From contig NZ_JAOYTH010000010.1 in assembly GCF_025847205.1 (NCBI RefSeq), forward strand, positions 62,001 through 126,000: a stretch of 64,000 nucleotides of DNA. The letters are read 5' to 3'. How positions within the stretch are numbered: the stretch's first letter is position 1; every line of letters starts with the position of its first letter. Positions 40,016 through 47,602 of this stretch are shown piece by piece. This DNA comes from Pararhizobium sp. YC-54 (GTDB taxonomy: Bacteria; Pseudomonadota; Alphaproteobacteria; Rhizobiales; Rhizobiaceae). The notes below the pieces were generated by a model. It ran no database searches and was not told the DNA's origin. It was given only the letters and a program-made list of their open reading frames with translations. Position numbers and translations under genes: made by a program.

Positions 40016-41641
40016 TCACAATGAGGGAACCCGGATGTGGTCAGGTTCAAGCCCCTGTTTCGCCCGATCCACCATCATCGTATAAGCTTTTTCGAGATGG
40101 CGGGTGAAGCGCCCCGTGTTGAAAAGCGGCGCGATCCGGCGATTGGTGTTCAACTTTTCCTTCAAAGCCCTGATCCTGTCGGGCGCGTGCGCAAGCGAGA
40201 CGCACAACTCGACGTAACTCTGGGGATCCGTAGCCACGAGTTCTCCCAGATCGATTGCCCGCAACAGGCTTTCGCTGACGCGCGAGGCGAAATGGCTGCC
40301 CTTAAAGGTTGGCACGGGCAGACCAGCCCAAAGCTTGTCGGACGTCGTCGTATGACCATTGCATGGGAAGGTGTCGAGGCCGATGTCGGCGGCCTGCAGA
40401 CGGGCAATATGGTCCGCATACTCGGCTGGATCGGCAAAGATGATCCGATCGCGGCTTATTCCCGCATTCTCCATCCATTTGGCGAAATTCTCGCGCGCAA
40501 AACGGTCGACGCACATCATCCAGAGTACGCTTTCCTCGACCCGCAGAAGGATATCCGCCCAAAGTCGCGCCGTCAGGGGCGAAATTTTCTTTGAGGCGTT
40601 GAAAGACGCAAAGACGAGACGGTCTTCGGGAAGACCGAGTTCCCGTCGTGGTGTGGCGGTCGGAAGAGGCCTGTATGTGTCGTCATTGGCCTGGTAGCTC
40701 TCTGGGAGAGTACAGAGCTTCTCGTGATAGAAGGGGCGGCTGCTTTGAGGAGTAACGATCGGGTCGCCAATGACATAGTCGCAGTCGATCCCCGTTCCGG
40801 ACCCGGGAAATCCCAAGTAGGCGACCTGAATCGGCGCGGCGCCGAGATTGATCACGCCGAGCCGCGCACCTTTGGTATGGCCTTTCAGGTCCACAAGAAC
40901 GTCGATCCCGCGTTGACGGATGAGGTTCACGGCCTCCGGGTCGGACAAATGCCCAACCTGGATCAGGCCTGGATATGTTGCCCGCATCCCCCGGTCTTTT
41001 TTGATGGTCGCTTCGTCCGTATGGCAGAACAGTGTCACATCGAACTTCTGCCGGCCATCCTGGAAAAGCACGCTTTGAAACAGGCGCATCGTCGGATGCT
41101 GGTCGCCAAAATCTCCAGAGAGATAGCCGATCCTGATCTTCTTCCCAAATGCATGCGGAAACGCGCGCCGTGCGGCCCTGGATTCGTTCGTAAAAGCCGC
41201 GGCCTTGTGAATGTTCGTCTGGCGGGCGTTGATACTTTCGTCGGCGCACCAGAGGATGTGGTTGTGAGCGAATTCGAAGTTGAAATAGCGTGCATCCCCT
41301 ACCCGCAAACGGTCGAGAACACGCTGGTCATCCATCAGCCTCTCGTCCAGGCAGAGAAATTCGTGAAGATAGCGGCGATAGCTCTCTTCCGGATGGGCGC
41401 CGAACTCACTCGACTTGGCGGCCACACGTGCATTGTTCAATGCCGCGCGTGAATCATTCGCCTCCGACAGCATGTTTGCCGCCAGCACCCTCAGCATAGC
41501 TTGCTTCGGGCCTCCCATATCGGCCGTTCTGGCGTAGAAGTCGGCGGCGTTGGCGTACTGATTTGTCTTGGCGTAGCATTGTGCGGCAAGAAGCGACATC
41601 TGCGCCGTGAGGAGCTTTGGTTTCCCGAGCAGGGGCGACAA
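40016..41641 (-). CDS. OGT/SPINDLY-like glycosyltransferase (GT41), probably 5'-truncated
   Basis: At least 541 residues. Two TPR-like helices at the N terminus (LLAAQCYAKTNQYANAADFY) lead to a GT41 catalytic domain with KIRIGYLSGDFGDQHPTMRL, DVLVDLKGHTKGARLGVINL, APIQVAYLGFPGSGTGIDCD and GHTTTSDKLWAGLPV. The GT41 family transfers GlcNAc or other sugars to proteins. The only start in frame is a TTG at 41641 with no ribosome binding site, and the frame stays open to a stop near 41748 without a better start. The usual long TPR region is missing, so the gene is probably cut at its 5' end. Confidence 0.72.
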   Translation of the reverse strand: MSPLLGKPKLLTAQMSLLAAQCYAKTNQYANAADFYARTADMGGPKQAMLRVLAANMLSEANDSRAALNNARVAAKSSEFGAHPEESYRRYLHEFLCLDERLMDDQRVLDRLRVGDARYFNFEFAHNHILWCADESINARQTNIHKAAAFTNESRAARRAFPHAFGKKIRIGYLSGDFGDQHPTMRLFQSVLFQDGRQKFDVTLFCHTDEATIKKDRGMRATYPGLIQVGHLSDPEAVNLIRQRGIDVLVDLKGHTKGARLGVINLGAAPIQVAYLGFPGSGTGIDCDYVIGDPIVTPQSSRPFYHEKLCTLPESYQANDDTYRPLPTATPRRELGLPEDRLVFASFNASKKISPLTARLWADILLRVEESVLWMMCVDRFARENFAKWMENAGISRDRIIFADPAEYADHIARLQAADIGLDTFPCNGHTTTSDKLWAGLPVPTFKGSHFASRVSESLLRAIDLGELVATDPQSYVELCVSLAHAPDRIRALKEKLNTNRRIAPLFNTGRFTRHLEKAYTMMVDRAKQGLEPDHIRVPSL

Positions 41642-41767
41642 GGCAGCAAGTGCAACTGGCGTAAAGCTGGTGGCTATTGCACAATACGCAAGCCTGGTGC
41701 ATCCGTCACATCCTATATGCGAGGTTTCAGCAACGCCCTGGATAGCCGACTATGACCCAGCTTCTAT

Positions 41768-42037
41768 CAGCATGCCGAGCAACAGCAATCTTCAAAATTG
41801 CGGGCGGCGGTCGAATCCGCCCTGATCCATGCAGAGAAAATTGATTGCCGCTTGATCGTATCCGACAACTCCGGCGATGCCGCCAAGAAGGCATGTTTCG
41901 AGAACTGTTCCGATCGCCTGACTTACATTGTTCCCGAAGGTGATGATCCGGCCGTCAATGTGATGACAGCGCTGCTTCCCGGATTGTCGGTCCGCTACGT
42001 GAATTTCTACAACACAACGGCGAGCATGGCTGCTTAG
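41768..42037 (+). pseudogene. Possible glycosyltransferase family 2-like fragment
   Basis: Rightward translation gives AVESALIHAEKIDCRLIVSDNSGD and CSDRLTYIVPEGDDPAVNV, which resembles the start of a GT2-like domain where a strand is followed by V/ISDNSGD. The usual nucleotide-binding motif before it is missing, and the frame ends at 42037 after unrelated sequence. There is no convincing start codon. It lies back to back with the truncated GT41 gene. Confidence 0.35.
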
Positions 42038-42177
42038 GCAGCGCCGGGATTCAGAATCGACGGCGGCACCCAATCAGAGCCGCTGAAATGTCCCAAAAGT
42101 CGGGGGACACGCTGCCACGGCTCGGGTCTCGCCAGGGACACTGGGCCTTCCTGTCGCTTGATGGTATTGAAAGTGCG

Positions 42178-43260
42178 ATGACCACGGATAAAAGCCAAAC
42201 TCCCTCTTCTGACGGTGGTGCCCTCGCCCCGCTTCCGGCCGATGCTGACCTGGCCTCGGGGGACCGGCCGGGAGCTCTTCCAGCCCACCTTGACCGCTTG
42301 GCCGATCGCGCCCGTGGTTATGTCGAGGCGGCCAGCTCAGCCAATACACGGCGTGCCTATACGAGCGACTGGAAGCATTTTACCGCCTGGTGCCGGCGCC
42401 AGTCTCTCTCTCCCCTGCCCCCTGAGCCGCAGATTGTCGGGCTCTACGTCACTGCCTGCGCCTCCGGTGCCGGTGGCGCAAAGCCGAACTCCGTATCGAC
42501 GATCGAACGCCGGCTTTCCTCCCTCACCTGGAACTACGCCCAGCGCGGCCAACCGCTTGATCGCAAGGACCGGCATATCGCGACCGTGATGGCCGGCATT
42601 CGCAACAGCCATGCCCGGCCGCCGGTACAGAAGGAAGCGGTGATGCCGGAAGACATTATTGCCATGATCGAGACGCTCGACCGGGGAACGCTGCGCGGAT
42701 TGCGGGATCGGGCCATGCTGCTGATCGGTTTCGCCGGTGGGCTTCGCCGTTCGGAGATTGTCGGGCTGGACGTGAAAAAGGACCAGACGGAGGACGGGCG
42801 CGGCTGGATCGAGGTATTGGACAAAGGGGTGATCGTCACCCTTAGGGGGAAAACCGGCTGGCGCGAGGTCGAGATCGGCCGTGGTTCGTCGGATGCCACC
42901 TGCCCTGTTACAGCGCTCGACATGTGGCTGTCGCTCGCCAGGATTGCCCACGGCCCGCTGTTTCGGCGCGTGACGGGCCAGGGCAAAGCCGTTGGGGCCG
43001 ACCGGCTGAATGACCAGGAGGTTGCCCGCCTGGTGAAGCGCGCAGCGCTGGCTGCCGGCGTACGCGGAGATCTTACCGAGGGCGAACGGGCGCTGAAATT
43101 TTCCGGCCATTCACTGCGCGCCGGCCTCGCCTCCTCGGCCGAGGTGGATGAGCGCTATGTGCAAAAGCAGCTCGGACATGCCTCAGCCGAGATGACCCGC
43201 AAATATCAGCGGCGACGCGACCGGTTCAGGGTCAATCTGACAAAGGCCGCCGGTCTTTGA
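42178..43260 (+). CDS. Tyrosine recombinase/integrase
   Basis: 360 residues from the ATG at 42178 (frame open from 42088). The N-terminal SAM-like domain contains STIERRLSSLTWNYAQRG. The catalytic domain has the arginine in FAGGLRRSEIVGL, the box II pair in HSLRAGLASSA, the histidine in KQLGHASAEM and the nucleophilic tyrosine in TRKYQRR. Recombinases of this type are common beside repABC modules and may resolve plasmid multimers or integrate elements. The truncated glycosyltransferase genes to its left suggest past recombination. Confidence 0.9.
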   Translation: MTTDKSQTPSSDGGALAPLPADADLASGDRPGALPAHLDRLADRARGYVEAASSANTRRAYTSDWKHFTAWCRRQSLSPLPPEPQIVGLYVTACASGAGGAKPNSVSTIERRLSSLTWNYAQRGQPLDRKDRHIATVMAGIRNSHARPPVQKEAVMPEDIIAMIETLDRGTLRGLRDRAMLLIGFAGGLRRSEIVGLDVKKDQTEDGRGWIEVLDKGVIVTLRGKTGWREVEIGRGSSDATCPVTALDMWLSLARIAHGPLFRRVTGQGKAVGADRLNDQEVARLVKRAALAAGVRGDLTEGERALKFSGHSLRAGLASSAEVDERYVQKQLGHASAEMTRKYQRRRDRFRVNLTKAAGL

Positions 43261-43420
43261 GCGGCTCCTGCGGGTAGCGGTCACCGAATCCGTCCAATTT
43301 GTCGACTTGAGAAGTGCCTACTCTCTGTTTGCGGACTTCATCCGCCTGCCGGTCGATTTCGGAGCATGGGCGGCTCCTCTGGCCGGCAACGGAGAAGGGG
43401 AGGCGCGCCCGCACCGGGGA

Positions 43421-43442
43421 CGAGTTGTACATGTACAACTCG
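43421..43442. promoter_or_regulatory. Probable parS site 1
   Basis: A perfect 22-base palindrome centred on GTTGTACATGTACAAC (43424-43439), with CGA and TCG extending the arms. RepABC parS sites are 16-base palindromes of the form GTT-N10-AAC, which this fits exactly. It would be bound by RepB. Confidence 0.65.
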
Positions 43443-43700
43443 ATCGGCTTCAAACCGTTTATCAATAACCACGCTATCGCGACCAGTCGGGTTGTTCTGT
43501 TTCGCGCGCCGACATCCGCCGCCGCTGGATATATCCCACCGTGACGTGTCCTGCCTGGCAGGCACTGGTGCGATGACGGTCAGTTCGCAGCCAGCGGCGT
43601 TTTCTTGGTGTCAAATGGTGGGAAGCCAGCTCTACACCAGCGGTTTCACATTCTGGGGGAAAGCTCAGGTAACGGATGGCGACCTCTCGCGCTCTGGAGC

Positions 43701-43716
43701 GTTGTACATGTACAAC
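43701..43716. promoter_or_regulatory. Probable parS site 2
   Basis: An exact second copy of GTTGTACATGTACAAC, 277 bases after the first and about 140 bases before the repA start. Its flanks do not extend the palindrome. Confidence 0.65.
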
Positions 43717-43742
43717 CAAAGAACACCGAGTCGCAGTAAATC

Positions 43743-43761
43743 CGTTAATCTTTTGTTAACG
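43743..43761. promoter_or_regulatory. Possible repA operator
   Basis: CGTTAA and TTAACG are perfect complements separated by seven bases. It lies about 100 bases before the repA start, where RepA autorepression sites are usually found. The assignment is by position only. Confidence 0.35.
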
Positions 43762-43858
43762 AAAAAGACTTTGCCACACCGGACAGAATCGGGCCTAATG
43801 AGATCAGCGCATTTTGAGCGCTAATCGAAAAATAAGCGCGGATTAAGTCGGGGACAAT

Positions 43859-45058
43859 ATGTTGAATATCGCAGGCAACAAGAACAGTGAGAGCCTGCGC
43901 TCTCTGATCTCCTCCGATGCCGAGGAATTGTCGCGCCAGTTGCAGGCGCACCAGCAGCGGACGTTCCCGCCGACGGCTCAAAAAAGCATTCGTCAGTTTA
44001 CGCCCGCGGAAGCTGCTGATTTCATCGGTATCCACCAGGGGTATCTTCGTCAGATTGTTGCGGATGGGCATGGACCCGAACCCCTGGCAAACGGCCGCCG
44101 CCAGTATTCCGTGCAGGACATCGAAAACCTTCGTCATCTTCTCGACGAAGGAGGGAAGGGGCCTCGTAAATACGTCCGCCATCGCCGTGACGGTGAAAAG
44201 CTCCAGGTCGTCTCCGTGATGAACTTCAAGGGCGGTTCCGGGAAGACCACCACGTCGGCGCATCTCGCCCAGTTTCTGGCACTTCGCGGCTACCGGGTTC
44301 TGGCCATTGATCTCGATCCGCAGGCGTCGCTGTCGGCGCTGTTCGGTCATCAGCCGGAATTCGATGTGGGAGAGAACGAGACGCTGTACGGCGCTATCCG
44401 CTATGACGCGGCAAAGCGGGACGTCACCGATATCGTTCGCGCGACGTATACGCCCAATCTTCACATTATTCCGGGAAATCTGGAACTGATGGAGTTTGAG
44501 CATGAAACGCCAAAGGCTCTCGCCGGGCGGCACAAAACCGATTCGATGTTCTTTGCCCGCATTGGGGAATGCCTGGCCGAAATCGAAAGCGCCTATGACA
44601 TCGTGGTGATCGACTGCCCGCCGCAACTGGGTTTCCTGACGCTGTCAGCCCTTTGCGCGGCCACCGCCGTTCTCATTACCGTGCATCCGCAGATGCTGGA
44701 TGTCATGTCGATGAGCCAGTTCCTGCATATGACCGGAGACCTCCTGTCCGTTGTCGAGGAAGCCGGCGGGTCGATGGACTATGATTGGATGAGATATCTC
44801 GTGACGCGGTATGAGCCAAACGATGGGCCGCAATCCCAGATGTCAGGCTTCATGCGGTCTATTTTCGGAAACCGGGTTCTGGAAAATTCGATGGTCAAAT
44901 CGACGGCCATTTCGGATGCCGGGCTGACGAAGCAAACGCTTTATGAAGTGGACAGGAACCAGTTCACCAGAGGCACATATGACCGCGCGCTCGAATCCCT
45001 CACAGCCGTGAATACGGAAATAGAGGATCTCATCAAGCGGACTTGGGGAAGGAAGTAA
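43859..45058 (+). CDS. repA: RepA, plasmid partitioning ATPase (ParA-type)
   Basis: 399 residues. The N-terminal DNA-binding part (about 40-100) has IRQFTPAEAADFIGIHQGYLR and RRQYSVQDIENLRHLLDEGG. The deviant Walker A motif is NFKGGSGKTTTSAHLAQFLA, followed by VLAIDLDPQASLSALFG (A') and VVIDCPPQLGF (Walker B). It moves plasmid copies apart and represses the repABC promoter together with RepB. GGGGA precedes the ATG at 43859. repB begins three bases after the stop, so the genes are one operon. Confidence 0.97.
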   Translation: MLNIAGNKNSESLRSLISSDAEELSRQLQAHQQRTFPPTAQKSIRQFTPAEAADFIGIHQGYLRQIVADGHGPEPLANGRRQYSVQDIENLRHLLDEGGKGPRKYVRHRRDGEKLQVVSVMNFKGGSGKTTTSAHLAQFLALRGYRVLAIDLDPQASLSALFGHQPEFDVGENETLYGAIRYDAAKRDVTDIVRATYTPNLHIIPGNLELMEFEHETPKALAGRHKTDSMFFARIGECLAEIESAYDIVVIDCPPQLGFLTLSALCAATAVLITVHPQMLDVMSMSQFLHMTGDLLSVVEEAGGSMDYDWMRYLVTRYEPNDGPQSQMSGFMRSIFGNRVLENSMVKSTAISDAGLTKQTLYEVDRNQFTRGTYDRALESLTAVNTEIEDLIKRTWGRK

Positions 45059-45061
45059 TTC

Positions 45062-46087
45062 ATGGCCCGTAAGAACGTTTTCAGCCTGATTGAATCCGAT
45101 GTGAGCCCGGCGGTGGAAAACGAACCGCCGTTTGCGAATTCGCGCCCGCTCGCAGGCTTTGAGAAACCGCTGAAACGCGCAAGCGCCGTCGGCGCAATAT
45201 CCCAGTCGCTCGGCGGTGTTCACGAGAAGGCGCAGCGCGTCGATGTGCTGGAGAAGCAACTTGCCGAGGGGCAGGCGATTGTCGAGCTCGACACCGCAGT
45301 CGTGGACAGTTCATTCGTTGTCGATCGGCTCGGAGTGAGTTCCGAGGATCAGGAGCTGCTGGTTTCTCAGATTCGCGAACACGGACAACAGGTCCCCATT
45401 CTTGTCCGCCCGCATCCGGAGAGGGAAGGGCGCTTTCAGGTTGCCTACGGGCACCGTCGCCTGGCCGCGGTCAGAAAGATCGGCGGCCCCATCCGCGCCG
45501 TTATCCGCGATCTGACGGACGAACAGCTTGTCGTCAGCCAGGGGCAGGAAAACAACGCCCGTACCGATCTGACGTTCATCGAACGGTCCTTCTTTGCGTC
45601 ACGCCTGGAAGAGCGGAATTTCAGCCGCGATGTCATCATGTCGGCGCTCGGCGTCGACAAGGCTGCTCTGTCGCGCATGATCGCCCTGGTGAACCGCCTG
45701 CCGTCTGAATTGATCGAAGCGATCGGTGCTGCCCCGGGCTTTGGCCGGACGCGATGGGCCGAACTTGCCGATCTGATCGAGGAAAAAAGCCGGAAATCGA
45801 AAGCTCTCAAGTCCATTCTTGAGCCCGGCTTTGGCAGCCTGACATCAGACGCGCGCTTCCAGGCGGTCTACGATCAACTGCGGGAGATCAGGGACAAGGC
45901 GCGAAGTGCTTTCTGGAATGCAGGTACCAGGCGAAAGGCCGTCAGGATATCCGAAACCGGCGACACATTGAGGCTTGTCTTCGACAAGACGGTTGAGCCG
46001 GAATTCGGCGCGTATGTCGAAGGTAAGCTGTCGGCGCTTTACGAAGATTTCGTGCGAGCGAAAGAGACAACAGGAACAGGAGACTGA
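45062..46087 (+). CDS. repB: RepB, plasmid partitioning centromere-binding protein (ParB-type)
   Basis: 341 residues. The ParB nuclease-like domain (about 80-170) contains ELLVSQIREHGQQVPILVRP, GRFQVAYGHRRLAAVRKIGG and SQGQENNARTDLTFIERSFF. The helix-turn-helix part follows: RDVIMSALGVDKAALSRMIA. It should bind the palindromes upstream of repA and load the partition complex. The start lies four bases after the repA stop codon. Confidence 0.97.
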   Translation: MARKNVFSLIESDVSPAVENEPPFANSRPLAGFEKPLKRASAVGAISQSLGGVHEKAQRVDVLEKQLAEGQAIVELDTAVVDSSFVVDRLGVSSEDQELLVSQIREHGQQVPILVRPHPEREGRFQVAYGHRRLAAVRKIGGPIRAVIRDLTDEQLVVSQGQENNARTDLTFIERSFFASRLEERNFSRDVIMSALGVDKAALSRMIALVNRLPSELIEAIGAAPGFGRTRWAELADLIEEKSRKSKALKSILEPGFGSLTSDARFQAVYDQLREIRDKARSAFWNAGTRRKAVRISETGDTLRLVFDKTVEPEFGAYVEGKLSALYEDFVRAKETTGTGD

Positions 46088-46092
46088 ACCGC

Positions 46093-46148
46093 AAAAGAAA
46101 AAGGCCCCCAAACGTTTCCGTCGTGGAAGCCCTTCTCAGAAGTTTAGC
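46093..46148 (-). ncRNA. Antisense incompatibility RNA (ctRNA) between repB and repC
   Basis: On the minus strand, TTGACT (46178-46183) and GATTCT (46155-46160) are 17 bases apart, a good sigma-70 promoter. The transcript would start near 46148 and end at a hairpin with G-U pairs (about 46103-46135) followed by TTTTTCTTTT (46093-46102). The length of about 55 bases and the position in the repB-repC gap match the known ctRNAs of other repABC plasmids, which base-pair with the repC leader and limit RepC synthesis. Confidence 0.7.
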
Positions 46149-46241
46149 AGCTAGAGAATCACATTTCCGCGAATCATAGTCAAGAGTCTTTGGCATCGTT
46201 TTGGTGAGCAGATTTCTTTTGCCTGTTAGAAGGTGAAGAAA

Positions 46242-47456
46242 ATGCAGGTTGGAAGTGTGACGACGCCCTTTGGGCGGCGGCCGATGACGCTTGCCATGGT
46301 GGCAAATCAAGTTTTGGCGCAGGAAATCGAGCCGGAAAAGTCGGTCGACAAGTGGAAACTCTATCGCGCTTTGTGCGAGGCAAGGTCGCGTCTGGGGGTA
46401 ACCGACCGTGCTTTGGCCGTTATGAACGCTCTTTTGAGCTTCTACCCGAAGAATGAGCTGTCCGCGGAGGGCAGCCTGGTCGTGTTTCCGTCCAATGCGC
46501 AGCTCTCTCTGCGTGCCCATGGAATGGCGGAACAAACGCTGCGCAGGCATCTGGCGATCCTTGTTGAGGCAGGGCTTCTGTCACGCAAGGACAGTGCCAA
46601 TGGCAAGCGCTATGCGCGCCGTGACCGGGTAGGAACGATCGACGAGGCCTTCGGCTTTTCTCTGGCGCCGCTTTTGGCCCGGGCTGACGACATCGAGCGC
46701 CTTGCAGACGAGGTCATTGCCGAGCGATTGCATATTCAGCGGCTGCGCGAACGGTTGACCATCTGCAGCCGCGACGTCTCAAAGCTGATTGAGACCGCTC
46801 TGGAGGAGGGTGTAGCCGGCGACTGGGAGACCACTCACCTGCACTATAGCGCTCTGTTGGCGGCGCTCCCACGCAAGCCATCGGCGATAGAACTCACCGC
46901 AGCGCTGGGTGAAATCGAGGTTTTGCGCGAGGAGATAGCCAACCGATTGGAAATGCAGGTTAATAGACGAAAAATGAGCGGCAATCCCTTCCAGAATGAG
47001 CGGCACATACAGAATTCAAATCCCGACTCTATTCCTGAATCTGAACCTGCTTCAGAAAAAAAGCAGGAGGAAAATTCCGCAATCGAGCGGCAGGGGCGGC
47101 GCGAGCCGTTAAAGGCGTTCCCGTTAAGCATGGTGCTGTCGGCTTGCCCGGAAATCATCATGTACGGTCCAGGCGGCGCCGTTTCCAGCTGGCGCGATCT
47201 CATGGGGGCCGCTGTGGTGGTGCGATCGATGCTTGGTGTCAGCCCGAGCGCCTATCAGCAGGCCTGCGAAATTCTTGGCCCCGAAAACGCGGCGGCGGTG
47301 ATGGCATGCATCCTGGAACGGGGCGGCCAGATCAATTCTGCTGGAGGCTATCTTCGGGATCTGACCCGCAGAGCCGAAAAGGGTGAGTTTTCATTGGGGC
47401 CGATGCTGATGGCGCTGATGCGGGCAAACCCGCTCGGACAGCGAAAAGCCGGGTAG
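46242..47456 (+). CDS. repC: RepC, plasmid replication initiator
   Basis: 404 residues from the ATG at 46242 (a GTG at 46233 is in frame). The family start VGSVTTPFGRRPMTLAMVAN is clear, followed by WKLYRALCEARSRLGVTDRA and the winged-helix region SLRAHGMAEQTLRRHLAILVE. The C-terminal end contains AFPLSMVLSACPEIIMYGPGG and SWRDLMGAAVVVRSMLGVSP. RepC proteins bind the origin, which in this family lies inside the repC gene itself in an AT-richer stretch; the stretch at about 46960-47090 is AT-richer than its surroundings. Confidence 0.97.
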   Translation: MQVGSVTTPFGRRPMTLAMVANQVLAQEIEPEKSVDKWKLYRALCEARSRLGVTDRALAVMNALLSFYPKNELSAEGSLVVFPSNAQLSLRAHGMAEQTLRRHLAILVEAGLLSRKDSANGKRYARRDRVGTIDEAFGFSLAPLLARADDIERLADEVIAERLHIQRLRERLTICSRDVSKLIETALEEGVAGDWETTHLHYSALLAALPRKPSAIELTAALGEIEVLREEIANRLEMQVNRRKMSGNPFQNERHIQNSNPDSIPESEPASEKKQEENSAIERQGRREPLKAFPLSMVLSACPEIIMYGPGGAVSSWRDLMGAAVVVRSMLGVSPSAYQQACEILGPENAAAVMACILERGGQINSAGGYLRDLTRRAEKGEFSLGPMLMALMRANPLGQRKAG

Positions 47457-47602
47457 AGCAGGGGCTTCGTTCGACCGATACCGGCCCCATTTCTTCGTAG
47501 AAGCCGGCGTCGAGCGTGCAGGTCACGCATCCGGCATTTGATGCTGGGCCGGCTGTCGGGATTGTCTAAAACGGACGACAGACGCCGCGACCTTCCCTCT
47601 GT

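Larger units (their letters stand above)
43261..43858. promoter_or_regulatory. Region upstream of repA with partition sites and promoter
   Basis: About 600 bases without a gene. It holds two copies of the palindrome GTTGTACATGTACAAC, an inverted repeat CGTTAA-N7-TTAACG at 43743-43761, and three AGCGC motifs between 43806 and 43840. These are what a repABC operon is expected to carry ahead of repA: ParB-binding sites and a RepA-controlled promoter. Confidence 0.6.

Noticed and set aside
47457..47602. GGGGC and GCCCC segments after repC as a terminator
   Set aside because: The possible stem is only about five pairs with a long loop and no T-run.
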